A stretch of DNA of 7,601 nt. Origin: Chromatiales bacterium. Its GTDB lineage: Bacteria; Pseudomonadota; Gammaproteobacteria; UBA6429; Thiohalophilaceae. The translations under genes were made by a program, and so were the position numbers. The DNA lies in contig JALUTJ010000498.1 of NCBI GenBank assembly GCA_027057985.1, positions 1 through 7,601 of the forward strand, written 5' to 3'. The notes beneath the pieces were generated by a model. The model did not search any database, was not told the DNA's origin, and was given only the letters and a program-made list of their open reading frames with translations. This document shows positions 1 to 6,002 of the stretch, piece after piece. Positions within the stretch are counted from its first letter, which is position 1, and every line of letters begins with the position of its first letter.

Positions 1-146
1 GAGACATCGAACATGCCGGCATCCTGGCGGATAACATGATGTTCTTCGATTTGTGAACCGTAGTTAATCGGCATATGCCAACCACCAAAGTCGACCATGC
101 GCGCATTGAGGGAGACATGTAAATCATGCAGTGGAGTCTGTTTCAT
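1..146 (-). CDS. gcvT: Aminomethyltransferase (glycine cleavage T protein), N-terminal part only
   Basis: Partial gene: the start is at 146 and the coding sequence runs off the left edge. The 48 visible codons begin [10 protein letters not shown] and contain [19 protein letters not shown] and [14 protein letters not shown], the characteristic N-terminus of GcvT. In this family the protein takes the aminomethyl group from lipoylated GcvH, transfers the methylene to tetrahydrofolate and releases ammonia. The ATG fits the usual GcvT start (MxQTPLY-like), but the 23 bp between it and the lipA stop hold no good Shine-Dalgarno sequence, so translation may depend partly on coupling to lipA. The gene shares the glycine-riboswitch leader upstream of lipA. 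gcvH and gcvP would be expected next, but lie outside the window. Confidence 0.93.
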   Translation of the reverse strand, partial: MKQTPLHDLHVSLNARMVDFGGWHMPINYGSQIEEHHVIRQDAGMFDV

Positions 147-169
147 TATATTTTTCGCTTAATGTGATT

Positions 170-1090
170 TTAATTCTGTTCTTCTTCGGCATGATACGAG
201 GAACGTACCATTGGCCCGGACTTAACCCAGCTAAAGCCAAGTTCTCTGGCGATATCGGCATAGCGATCAAACTGTTCCAGCGCAACGTATTCCTTTACCG
301 GCAGGTGGTAACGGGTTGGACGCAGGTACTGCCCCATGGCAATACGCTGCACACCGATACTGCGTAAATCTTTTAATACTTCGGTAACCTGCTGTTCGCT
401 TTCACCCAGCCCCATCATGATGGCAGACTTGGCCTCAACGCCCTGTTGCAGCACTGCCAGCTCCAGCATTTTCAGGGAACGCTCGTAACTGGAACCCTTG
501 CGCACCACCTTATACAGATCCGGCACGGTTTCGACATTATGCCCCCACACCATTTGCGTCTGTAGCTCATCACACCAAACCCGCTTAAGGCTGGTCATAA
601 TAATATCGAGCGCTTCTTCCTGGTGACGATGAAAATCCGGGGTCAACAACTCGATACCGATATCGGCCTTGTGCTGGCGCAAGGCTTCGATGGTATCGGC
701 AAAGACCGAAGCACCACCATCTTTTAAATCATCTCGATTAACCGAGGTCAGTACGATGTAATCCAGCCCCATGCTGGCAACGGCATCGGCAATGCGCTGT
801 GCTTCGTCTGCATCGAACCAGTCCGGCTTGCCGGTCTTGACCGCGCAAAAGCCACAGGCGCGGGTGCAGGTATCACCGAGTAACATAAAGGTCGCAGTGC
901 CATGACTCCAGCATTCATTACGGTTGGGGCAATGCGCTTCCTCGCATACGGTGTGCAGGCTGTTCTGGTGAACCGCGCGCGCAGTTTCGGAAAAATGCAC
1001 GTCTTTCGCCAGGGGCTGGCGAATCCATAATGGCATGCGTGCCGCATTGGGCTCACTGGAATGATCAAAAACGGGAATGGGTTTACTCAT
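170..1090 (-). CDS. lipA: Lipoyl synthase (radical SAM), first gene after a glycine riboswitch
   Basis: LipA inserts two sulfurs into protein-bound octanoyl groups, making lipoyl cofactor on GcvH and the 2-oxoacid dehydrogenase E2 subunits. The 306-residue reading carries both cluster motifs: the auxiliary CX4CX5C (C49, C54, C60) and the radical-SAM CX3CX2C (C75, C79, C82). It also has SVNRDDLKDGGA (117-127), HNVETVP (184-190), GLGES and the C-terminal RSSYHA (296-301), whose serine ligates the auxiliary cluster in the family. The ATG at 1090 is preferred because AAGG lies about 7 nt upstream and the family N-terminus starts near here; an in-frame GTG at 1234 would extend the protein through the terminator and riboswitch. 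Oddity: between ALDI (160-163) and HN (184-185) there are 20 residues, where E. coli LipA as I recall it has 10. It is followed 23 bp later by gcvT, so the two are probably co-transcribed under glycine control. Confidence 0.93.
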   Translation of the reverse strand: MSKPIPVFDHSSEPNAARMPLWIRQPLAKDVHFSETARAVHQNSLHTVCEEAHCPNRNECWSHGTATFMLLGDTCTRACGFCAVKTGKPDWFDADEAQRIADAVASMGLDYIVLTSVNRDDLKDGGASVFADTIEALRQHKADIGIELLTPDFHRHQEEALDIIMTSLKRVWCDELQTQMVWGHNVETVPDLYKVVRKGSSYERSLKMLELAVLQQGVEAKSAIMMGLGESEQQVTEVLKDLRSIGVQRIAMGQYLRPTRYHLPVKEYVALEQFDRYADIARELGFSWVKSGPMVRSSYHAEEEQN

Positions 1091-1126
1091 TTTATTACCT
1101 TGGCTATGGCACCTTGCCCTGAAAAC

Positions 1127-1175
1127 AAAAAAAGGGCGACACAAACTCGGTCCCTTTACTGAGTTTGTGTCGCCC
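1127..1175 (-). terminator. Intrinsic terminator between riboswitch and lipA
   Basis: On the minus strand a 15-bp perfect stem (1175-1161 with 1148-1134; GGGCGACACAAACTC and its exact complement) encloses a 12-nt loop and is followed directly by seven T (1133-1127). This is a textbook rho-independent terminator. It begins one base after the closing P1 helix of aptamer 2 (3' strand 1180-1176), so it is most likely the expression platform. The stem could extend by G-U and A-U pairs between 1176-1179 and the U tract, which would compete with P1. That is the only direct overlap I see with the aptamer. Confidence 0.9.
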
Positions 1176-1379
1176 CTCTGTCCTGCAACCTGAGAGCTTG
1201 AGCCCCTTCGGCGGATGGTTGATCCTGACATCACAGACAGGCATCTCTCTCCAGAGTCGATTCGGAATATTTCTATTCCCTTCCAGCGGTCCTTTTGCCT
1301 GAGCGTTTCCGGACGGGTTGCGCCTTCGGCGTTCTCTTTATATTAGAGAATCTCTCCCACTGGGATTGGAATCGAATCG
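1176..1379 (-). promoter_or_regulatory. Tandem glycine riboswitch (two aptamers) upstream of lipA-gcvT
   Basis: Two consecutive glycine aptamers read on the minus strand. Aptamer 1 (about 1363-1283) has P1 strands CCAGTGG (1363-1357) and CCGCTGG (1289-1283), GGGAGAGA, the core GCCGAAGGCGCAA and CTCAGGCAAAAGGACC. Aptamer 2 (about 1256-1176) has P1 CTCTG (1256-1252) and CAGAG (1180-1176), GGAGAGAG, GCCGAAGGGGC and CTCTCAGG...GGACAGAG. Its P3 distal arm is nearly absent, and the usual AAAA of CAGGxAAAAGGAC reads TTGC. Leader CGATTCG (1379-1373) is exactly complementary to linker CGAATCG (1264-1258), matching the known leader-linker P0/kink-turn helix. The linker also holds a 6-bp hairpin with a GAAA loop (1279-1264). 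These RNAs usually switch glycine cleavage genes on when glycine is high; here lipA is the first target. The sign of regulation is inferred, not visible. Confidence 0.95.
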
Positions 1380-1472
1380 CTATTTTACGCGGGCTTGCTC
1401 AACAAAACCAGCCAATTAGCGAAAATCTTACCTTCTCGGCAAGCGTCTGTTTTATTGCCAATGCCTATATTG

Positions 1473-1502
1473 ATAGTAAGTGGTTACTTTACTTGCGTGC
1501 AA
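1473..1502 (-). promoter_or_regulatory. Candidate sigma-70 promoter for the riboswitch-lipA-gcvT transcript
   Basis: On the minus strand TTGCAC (1502-1497) and TACTAT (1478-1473) are separated by 18 bp. The -35 lies in the last codons of the upstream methyltransferase gene, and initiation would be near 1466, leaving about 85 nt before the P0 helix. No convincing terminator separates the methyltransferase gene from the riboswitch, so read-through is also possible. Another -10-like box, TAAAAT (1387-1382), would start RNA inside the P0 leader strand and lacks a good -35, so it is less attractive. Confidence 0.33.
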
Positions 1503-2088
1503 CCATTCGCAACACCGCACCTTCCCCGCAGTGGTATTTGCCCTCGTTAAGCTCGGTAACACAGTCTTCAAGCCGTTCGATTTCAAGCAGTTTGAAATCG
1601 TCCTGCATCATCTCGGCGGTATACAGCATTTCCTGCACTGGCGGCCCACCCGAGCTGTAATTCAGTTGTTCCGGGGTAAAGCTTTCCATAATCAACTGCC
1701 CGCCCGGTTTCAGACTGCTGACCACTTTATCATGCAGCATGGCGCGAATAGCGGGTGGGAAATGCACATAGATAATCACCACGAAATCATATTCATTTTC
1801 CGGCCAGTCCCATTGTGTCAGATCGGCACAGACGGTATTCAGCGGAACACCGCGCTCCTTTGCCAGTTGCGCTGCCTTTTCCATCCCCACTTCCGACATA
1901 TCGACACTGGTGACATCGCAGCCCTGCTCCGCCAGCCAGACCCCGTTGCGGCCTTCACCATCACCAAGCACCAGAACTTTCTGCCCACTGTGAAACCGGT
2001 CTTTAAAACTGCTGAGAAAAACATTGGGCGTGGTGCCATAGGCAAAGCCTTCTTCGGCATAACGCTGGTTCCAGAAATCATCATTCAT
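1489..2088 (-). CDS. Class I SAM-dependent methyltransferase (TehB-like fold), substrate unknown
   Basis: 199 residues, about the usual size for a minimal class I methyltransferase. The N-terminus FWNQRY...FAYGTTPNVFL (6-25) is typical of the TehB-like/Methyltransf_25 group. Motif I is VLVLGDGEGRN (38-48), with glycine-rich SAM contacts. SVDMS (61-65) ends beta 2 with the acidic residue expected to bind the ribose. DL at 89-90, DFVVIIYVHF (101-110) and LKPGGQLIMESF (126-137) supply the later strands. The fold is clear; the substrate is not, and members of this group are often labelled tellurite-resistance-like without evidence. The start at 2088 has AAAGG about 9 nt upstream. It begins 18 bp after the antiporter stop, so the two genes are probably one transcription unit. 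Confidence 0.85.
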   Translation of the reverse strand: MNDDFWNQRYAEEGFAYGTTPNVFLSSFKDRFHSGQKVLVLGDGEGRNGVWLAEQGCDVTSVDMSEVGMEKAAQLAKERGVPLNTVCADLTQWDWPENEYDFVVIIYVHFPPAIRAMLHDKVVSSLKPGGQLIMESFTPEQLNYSSGGPPVQEMLYTAEMMQDDFKLLEIERLEDCVTELNEGKYHCGEGAVLRMVARK

Positions 2089-2106
2089 CTTTTAGCTACC
2101 TTTGAA

Positions 2107-3378
2107 TTAAACAACATGCTTTTTCACCAGGTCACGCAGTGCCTCGACCTGCACCTGGCGGGTCAATGAGCCCAGGGTCAGTCCCTGCACCAGAATAGAA
2201 AACACCACCAGTGAATAAGTGACCGCAAGAATCACTTCGCGTTCATCCCCTGCCGGTAAAGACAACGCCAACGCCACCGAGATCCCACCACGCAGGCCAC
2301 CCCAGGTCATCAGTCGCACCACGCCGGGGCTAAAGCTGCGCACCCTTTTCATCAGGTAAATCGGGGCACCCACCGAAACAAAGCGCGATGCCAGTACCAC
2401 CGGAATCAGTGCCAGTACGGCGAGGAAATACTCGATATAGAAAACCAGCACCAGCACTTCCATACCAATCAAAAGGAACAGCACTGCATTAAGAATTTCA
2501 TCGACAAGCTCCCAGAAGGTATCCAGGTGCTCCCGGGTACTGCTGGACATGGCGAACTGGCGGCCGTGGTTACCAATCATCAGCCCTGCCACCACCATCG
2601 CAATCGGGCCGGAGACATGCAGCACATGTGCAAAGGCATAGCCGCCGGTAACCAGCGCCAGGGTCAGCAGGATTTCCACCTGGTAATTATTGACGCTGCG
2701 CAACATATAAAAGGTGATGCCACCGATCACCAGCCCGTACACGGTGCCCCCAATGGCTTCCAGCGCAAACAGGCTACTGACCGAAGCAAAAGTGGCTTCG
2801 CTTTCACCCGTAGCAATCCCGAGTAACACCAGAAACACCACCACGGCCACGCCATCATTAAACAGGGACTCGCCGGAAATCTTGATTTCAAGGCTTTTGG
2901 GTACGCCCACAGTTTTTAAAATTCCCATTACGGCAATCGGATCGGTGGGGGAGATCAGGGCGCCAAATAACAGGCTGTAAACAAAACTTATCTGTAAATC
3001 CAGCGCATTCAATATCAACCAGCTCAGGCTGCCGACAATAAAGGTGGAACTCACCACGCCGATGGTCGCCAGTACCAGGATAACCCACTGCTGTTTACGC
3101 AGTTCATTAAGATTGATATGCAGTGCACCGGCAAAAAGCAGGAAACTCAGCATGCCGTTGATGAGTGTGGTGTGAAAATCAATGCTTTTAATGACTTCGC
3201 CAATGCGGATGGATATATCCAGAAAGCCCAGCTTGCCTGCCACCAGGAGCAGCAATGAAAGCAACAAGGCAATCAGCATAATACCGATCGTCGTCGGCAG
3301 GCGAATAAAACGATAATTCAGATAACTGAAAATAGCTGACAGGGTCAGTAAAATGGCAATGATATTAAGAATATCCAT
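2107..3378 (-). CDS. NhaP-type CPA1 Na+(K+)/H+ antiporter
   Basis: 423-residue inner-membrane protein made mostly of hydrophobic segments, beginning MDILNIIAILLTLSAIFSYL. Family marks of the cation:proton antiporter-1 group are SPTDP (143-147), GESLFNDG (169-176) with the ND pair (N174, D175) expected to carry ions and protons, and WGGLRGGIS (359-367) with a conserved membrane arginine (R363). Such proteins exchange Na+ or K+ for H+ in pH and salt homeostasis; the ion specificity cannot be read here. There is no long cytoplasmic C-terminal regulatory domain. The ATG at 3378 is chosen because the protein then starts directly with the first membrane helix; AGGG lies about 11 nt upstream, a long spacing. 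An in-frame GTG at 3435 would add 19 atypical residues. The methyltransferase gene follows after 18 bp. Confidence 0.9.
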   Translation of the reverse strand: MDILNIIAILLTLSAIFSYLNYRFIRLPTTIGIMLIALLLSLLLLVAGKLGFLDISIRIGEVIKSIDFHTTLINGMLSFLLFAGALHINLNELRKQQWVILVLATIGVVSSTFIVGSLSWLILNALDLQISFVYSLLFGALISPTDPIAVMGILKTVGVPKSLEIKISGESLFNDGVAVVVFLVLLGIATGESEATFASVSSLFALEAIGGTVYGLVIGGITFYMLRSVNNYQVEILLTLALVTGGYAFAHVLHVSGPIAMVVAGLMIGNHGRQFAMSSSTREHLDTFWELVDEILNAVLFLLIGMEVLVLVFYIEYFLAVLALIPVVLASRFVSVGAPIYLMKRVRSFSPGVVRLMTWGGLRGGISVALALSLPAGDEREVILAVTYSLVVFSILVQGLTLGSLTRQVQVEALRDLVKKHVV

Positions 3379-3456
3379 TGCATAAAGATACCCTAAAACA
3401 GGGGACGGCAACAGGGCTGAAGCCGTTAAACACACCCTGTTAAGCCGCCACCTACA

Positions 3457-4464
3457 TTAGTCGATACAGGTCGCGCAGCGGGCACGCACCAGCCGCCCGC
3501 TATGTTCATGGCGCTGCGGACGTTTGATGTGATCATGCCGGCTCATACTGGCATAGAGCTGGCGTTCCTTGTCGATCACGGCGTATTCATGCTGGTAAGG
3601 ATAGATAACATTATTCATGCCACCCTGGGCAACAAACTCTGCGCTGTTGACCAGCATACTTTTTACATGCAGCAGTTCATGTAGCAAGGCATCTGCCGGT
3701 GATGCCACGCACACCGGGTTGGACTTACAGCCATTATTCAGGCGTAACTGCGCCGCAGAGCGGGTATTGAAATGCACCACGGCCTTTTCAACCTGAATCA
3801 TATTACCGCTACCGGTAGTTACCCAGTTATCACGATCATAAACCAGCGACCAGTTTTTATCTTTCAGCAGCTCAAGCAGGGCTACCGGTTGTGGAAACTC
3901 ACTGTAGTAATTGGCAATCTCACGCAGATCATTTTCAATATAGGCAGGATCACCCGGCTGACGTTGATAGCGACTTTGCAGGATTTTAAAAATGGTTTTA
4001 GCCTGTGCCGAATTCAGTGGGGTCAGCTTTCCCACTTCAACGGCCGGATCAAAAAAATCAGGTGTGGTTTTTTTTGTAGAGACCAGCTGTAAAGTCACCG
4101 CCGACGATGACGCGCTCTGCGTACTCTCATCGCTATCCTGTTCATGCTCGGCAAAAGCCACATTTTCAACCAGCAGGCTGGCCGTAAACAACAGCACCGG
4201 CATCCACTTGCGACGCTGGTTACGATAACGATTGCTGCTGCTTTTGCTGCGCTGATCTTCCTTGAGCCGGTAACCCTGCTGCGTGTAATAACGTGAAAGC
4301 TGGGCAAATAGCACAGGCTGGGCTTTGGCCAGTCCACGCGGATAAACCACGTGTGGCTGGTTGTTGATAACACAGGGATGCACTACTGCGGTCTCAACCC
4401 TGCCCTGGGAGGCATAAAGTTGATTATCCGCATTCACCCAGTTAAAAAAGTGCTTTTTGCTCAT
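3457..4464 (-). CDS. Membrane-anchored HExxH zinc metallopeptidase-like protein, unknown function
   Basis: I do not recognise this 335-residue protein as a named gene. The clear catalytic signature is ALLHELLHVKSM with HELLH at 262-266, a zincin HExxH in which two His bind zinc and Glu is catalytic. The third ligand is not obvious; E277 and E293 are candidates. The motif and its surroundings resemble peptidase family M91 (NleD-like), but only weakly. Residues 1-86 are hydrophilic and end in a basic stretch (RNQRRK). A hydrophobic segment (88-105, ending AFA before EHEQ) follows, then a Ser/acidic linker and the peptidase region. This suggests a signal anchor with the active domain in the periplasm. 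Paired cysteines at 246/252 and 330/333 fit that location. The start at 4464 has AGAGG 6 nt upstream. An ATG at 4203 would give a conventional signal peptide but has a poor ribosome site. It lies 94 bp after ubiI; a weak TTGTAT...AATATT pair in that gap could be its promoter. Confidence 0.7.
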   Translation of the reverse strand: MSKKHFFNWVNADNQLYASQGRVETAVVHPCVINNQPHVVYPRGLAKAQPVLFAQLSRYYTQQGYRLKEDQRSKSSSNRYRNQRRKWMPVLLFTASLLVENVAFAEHEQDSDESTQSASSSAVTLQLVSTKKTTPDFFDPAVEVGKLTPLNSAQAKTIFKILQSRYQRQPGDPAYIENDLREIANYYSEFPQPVALLELLKDKNWSLVYDRDNWVTTGSGNMIQVEKAVVHFNTRSAAQLRLNNGCKSNPVCVASPADALLHELLHVKSMLVNSAEFVAQGGMNNVIYPYQHEYAVIDKERQLYASMSRHDHIKRPQRHEHSGRLVRARCATCID

Positions 4465-4558
4465 AAGCTGCCTCTTGCCGATAACCAGTATATCGACCGG
4501 GCAGATGGAATATTTAGGAAAGTAATTGAGAATACAATGTTACAGGTGATTAACCTGC

Positions 4559-5755
4559 TTATTTCAGCCCCATGGCCTGGTGCATAATCAGATTTTTCAG
4601 TGGCGTGACTTTATCCAGTATATTCAGGCCAAGCTGGCGCACTTCTTTTACCGGCGCAAGCTCGCTACCAAACATGCGCTTGAGGGTATCCATGGCCACC
4701 AGCATGGCACGGTTATCGGCCCGGCGCCAGCGCTCGTAGCGACGCAACACTTTTAACGCACCAAAATCCCGGTTCTCTTCACGAGCTTCTTTTATCACGC
4801 TGAGCAGGCTTTGCACATCAGAGAGCCCGAGGTTGACCCCCTGCCCCGCCAGTGGGTGGATGGTATGCGCGGCATCGCCCACCAGTGCCAGCCGGGGCTT
4901 AACGTAATGCAGGGTTTCAAACAGGCGCAGGGGAAAAACAGCCCGCCCGGCAACCGACTCGATCCGGCCCAGCCGACTTTCAAATGCCTGTTCCAGTTCT
5001 TCTGCAAACTGTTTTTTATCGATCTCGGTCAGGCGCCGGGCTTCATCTGGCGAGGTTGACCAGACAATCGAACTATAACCCCCGGGTAAAGGCAGAAACG
5101 CCAGTGGCCCGGTGGGTAAAAAACGTTGCCAGGCAGTATCGTGGTGGTAGTCGCTGGTTTTGACCGTGGTCACCAGTGCAGCCTGATCGAAGTCCCAGCC
5201 CTTGACCGCGATATCGGCTTTTTGTCGTACCCAGGAGCGGGTACCATCGGCCGCCACCAATAGTTTTGCCTCAAGCTGTGCCCCCGCTTCCAGTGTTACC
5301 GTGATAGCGTCTTCCATTTCATTCATATCCACCAGCTTCTGTGGACAGAACAGGCTGATATTGTCCAGTTCTGCCATACGCTGATGCAGCGCTCTGACGA
5401 TAACCCGGTTCTCGATAATATGCCCGAGATCCGGCTCTCCCATATCGGCACTGTCAAAGTGAATCTTGCCACTGCTGGCGGCATCCCAGACCACCATTTC
5501 CTGGTACGGGCTAACACGCTGTGCCAGCATCCTGTCCCAGGCACCGATAGATTTAAATAATTCCTGCGAGGCACGGGTAATGGCACTGACCCGCATGTCG
5601 TAGCTGTTTTCATCCCAGTCAAAAACCGGTTTTTGTGCATCGATAACCGCAATATTCAGATCATCCTGTAGTGCCAGACCACAGGCCAGCGAGGCACCGA
5701 CCATACCGGCACCGACAATAATGATATCGAAATTTTTTTGTGTGGAATCAGGCAT
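4559..5755 (-). CDS. ubiI: FAD-dependent 2-polyprenylphenol hydroxylase, UbiI (VisC) type
   Basis: 398-residue flavoprotein monooxygenase of the UbiH/UbiF/UbiI (COQ6) family, which hydroxylates the ubiquinone ring using FAD, NAD(P)H and O2. Motifs in order are the dinucleotide fold VGAGMVG (14-20), RVSAITRAS (55-63), AADGTRSWVR (168-177), and the second FAD motif GDAAHTIHPLAGQGVNLG (293-310). UbiI is favoured over UbiF because stretches such as VVWDAASSGKIHF, GHIIENRVI, QKADIAVKGWD and SIVWSTSPDEA track the E. coli UbiI sequence as I recall it, and because in E. coli this gene lies just upstream of gcvTHP, as here apart from three inserted genes and lipA. The ATG at 5755 places the FAD motif at the usual distance from the N-terminus, but no good Shine-Dalgarno sequence precedes it. 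A TTG at 5827 would add 24 atypical residues. The IS element lies 228 bp upstream. Confidence 0.82.
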   Translation of the reverse strand: MPDSTQKNFDIIIVGAGMVGASLACGLALQDDLNIAVIDAQKPVFDWDENSYDMRVSAITRASQELFKSIGAWDRMLAQRVSPYQEMVVWDAASSGKIHFDSADMGEPDLGHIIENRVIVRALHQRMAELDNISLFCPQKLVDMNEMEDAITVTLEAGAQLEAKLLVAADGTRSWVRQKADIAVKGWDFDQAALVTTVKTSDYHHDTAWQRFLPTGPLAFLPLPGGYSSIVWSTSPDEARRLTEIDKKQFAEELEQAFESRLGRIESVAGRAVFPLRLFETLHYVKPRLALVGDAAHTIHPLAGQGVNLGLSDVQSLLSVIKEAREENRDFGALKVLRRYERWRRADNRAMLVAMDTLKRMFGSELAPVKEVRQLGLNILDKVTPLKNLIMHQAMGLK

Positions 5756-5848
5756 AAAGACAGTGTAAACAATTTCCTGAAAGAAACAAGGACAACCGGA
5801 TTCAGCACAAAGATGCGGAGGGCGCAAAGATTTTGAATTACCTGTAGC

Positions 5849-5864
5849 TCAGACTTCAGTCTGA
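5849..5864. repeat. Short dyad, TCAGACT-TC-AGTCTGA
   Basis: A perfect 7-bp inverted repeat around two bases, in the gap between ubiI and the insertion sequence. A degenerate second copy lies 32 bp away at 5881-5896, matching at 12 of 16 positions. On the plus strand it is followed by seven A, so on the minus strand the T run comes before the hairpin, which is the wrong order for a terminator of minus-strand transcription. It could be a dispersed palindrome or a pair of regulator sites; the window alone cannot decide. Confidence 0.5.
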
Positions 5865-5880
5865 CAAAAAAATATGCTCA

Positions 5881-5896
5881 TCAAACTAAAGTCTAA
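5881..5896. repeat. Degenerate second copy of the TCAGACT dyad
   Basis: TCAAACTAAAGTCTAA aligns with the perfect dyad at 5849-5864 at 12 of 16 positions, in the same orientation, about three helical turns away. The central ACT..AGTCT is kept; the outer G bases are replaced by A. Confidence 0.35.
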
Positions 5897-5946
5897 CCCT
5901 CCTTGTTGCAGGATATATTGCAGTAAAATTTTATTCGTGACCGTCG

Positions 5947-5983
5947 AATTTATATCACCTCACCCCTTCCCTCTCCTTCAAGG
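5947..5983. repeat. Left arm of a long palindrome interrupted by the IS element
   Basis: The reverse complement of this 37-bp arm matches 7512-7548, directly beyond the other IS end, at 33 of 37 positions. With the IS removed, the two arms would form one long hairpin of the type CACCTCACCCCTTCCCTC followed by its complement. The last nine bases, CCTTCAAGG, are the candidate target duplication. Confidence 0.8.
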
Positions 5984-6002
5984 CTGTCTCTTGATCAGAT
6001 CT
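5984..6002. repeat. IS inside end (IE), identical to the Tn5 IE
   Basis: CTGTCTCTTGATCAGATCT is base-for-base the 19-bp inside end of Tn5/IS50 as I know it. The transposase stop codon (TGA on the minus strand, 5997-5995) lies inside this end, also as in IS50. Two Dam sites (5993-5996, 5998-6001) overlap it. Confidence 0.93.

Noticed and set aside
1091..1234. In-frame extension of lipA to a GTG/ATG at 1234/1231
   Set aside because: It would translate the terminator and half of the riboswitch, and the added residues do not resemble LipA; ATG 1090 has a good ribosome site.
1480..2169. Plus-strand open frame of 229 codons
   Set aside because: It lies antisense to the methyltransferase gene, which has clear SAM motifs; the plus-strand product shows no family resemblance.
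3379..3435. GTG start giving 19 extra residues on the antiporter
   Set aside because: The extra residues are not membrane-like; the ATG at 3378 starts directly with the first helix.
3997..4373. Other open frames overlapping the zincin gene on both strands
   Set aside because: They lack recognisable domains and are shadows of the frame carrying HELLH and the membrane segment.
4543..4557. CAGGT-gatta-ACCTG dyad just after the ubiI stop as a terminator
   Set aside because: The stem is only 5 bp and no T tract follows on the minus strand.
5756..5827. TTG start giving 24 extra residues on UbiI
   Set aside because: The FAD motif would sit too far from the N-terminus, and the extension is atypical of the family.
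5849..5871. Hairpin plus A-run as a terminator
   Set aside because: On the minus strand the T run precedes the hairpin, and on the plus strand there is no T run after it, so neither direction gives an intrinsic terminator.
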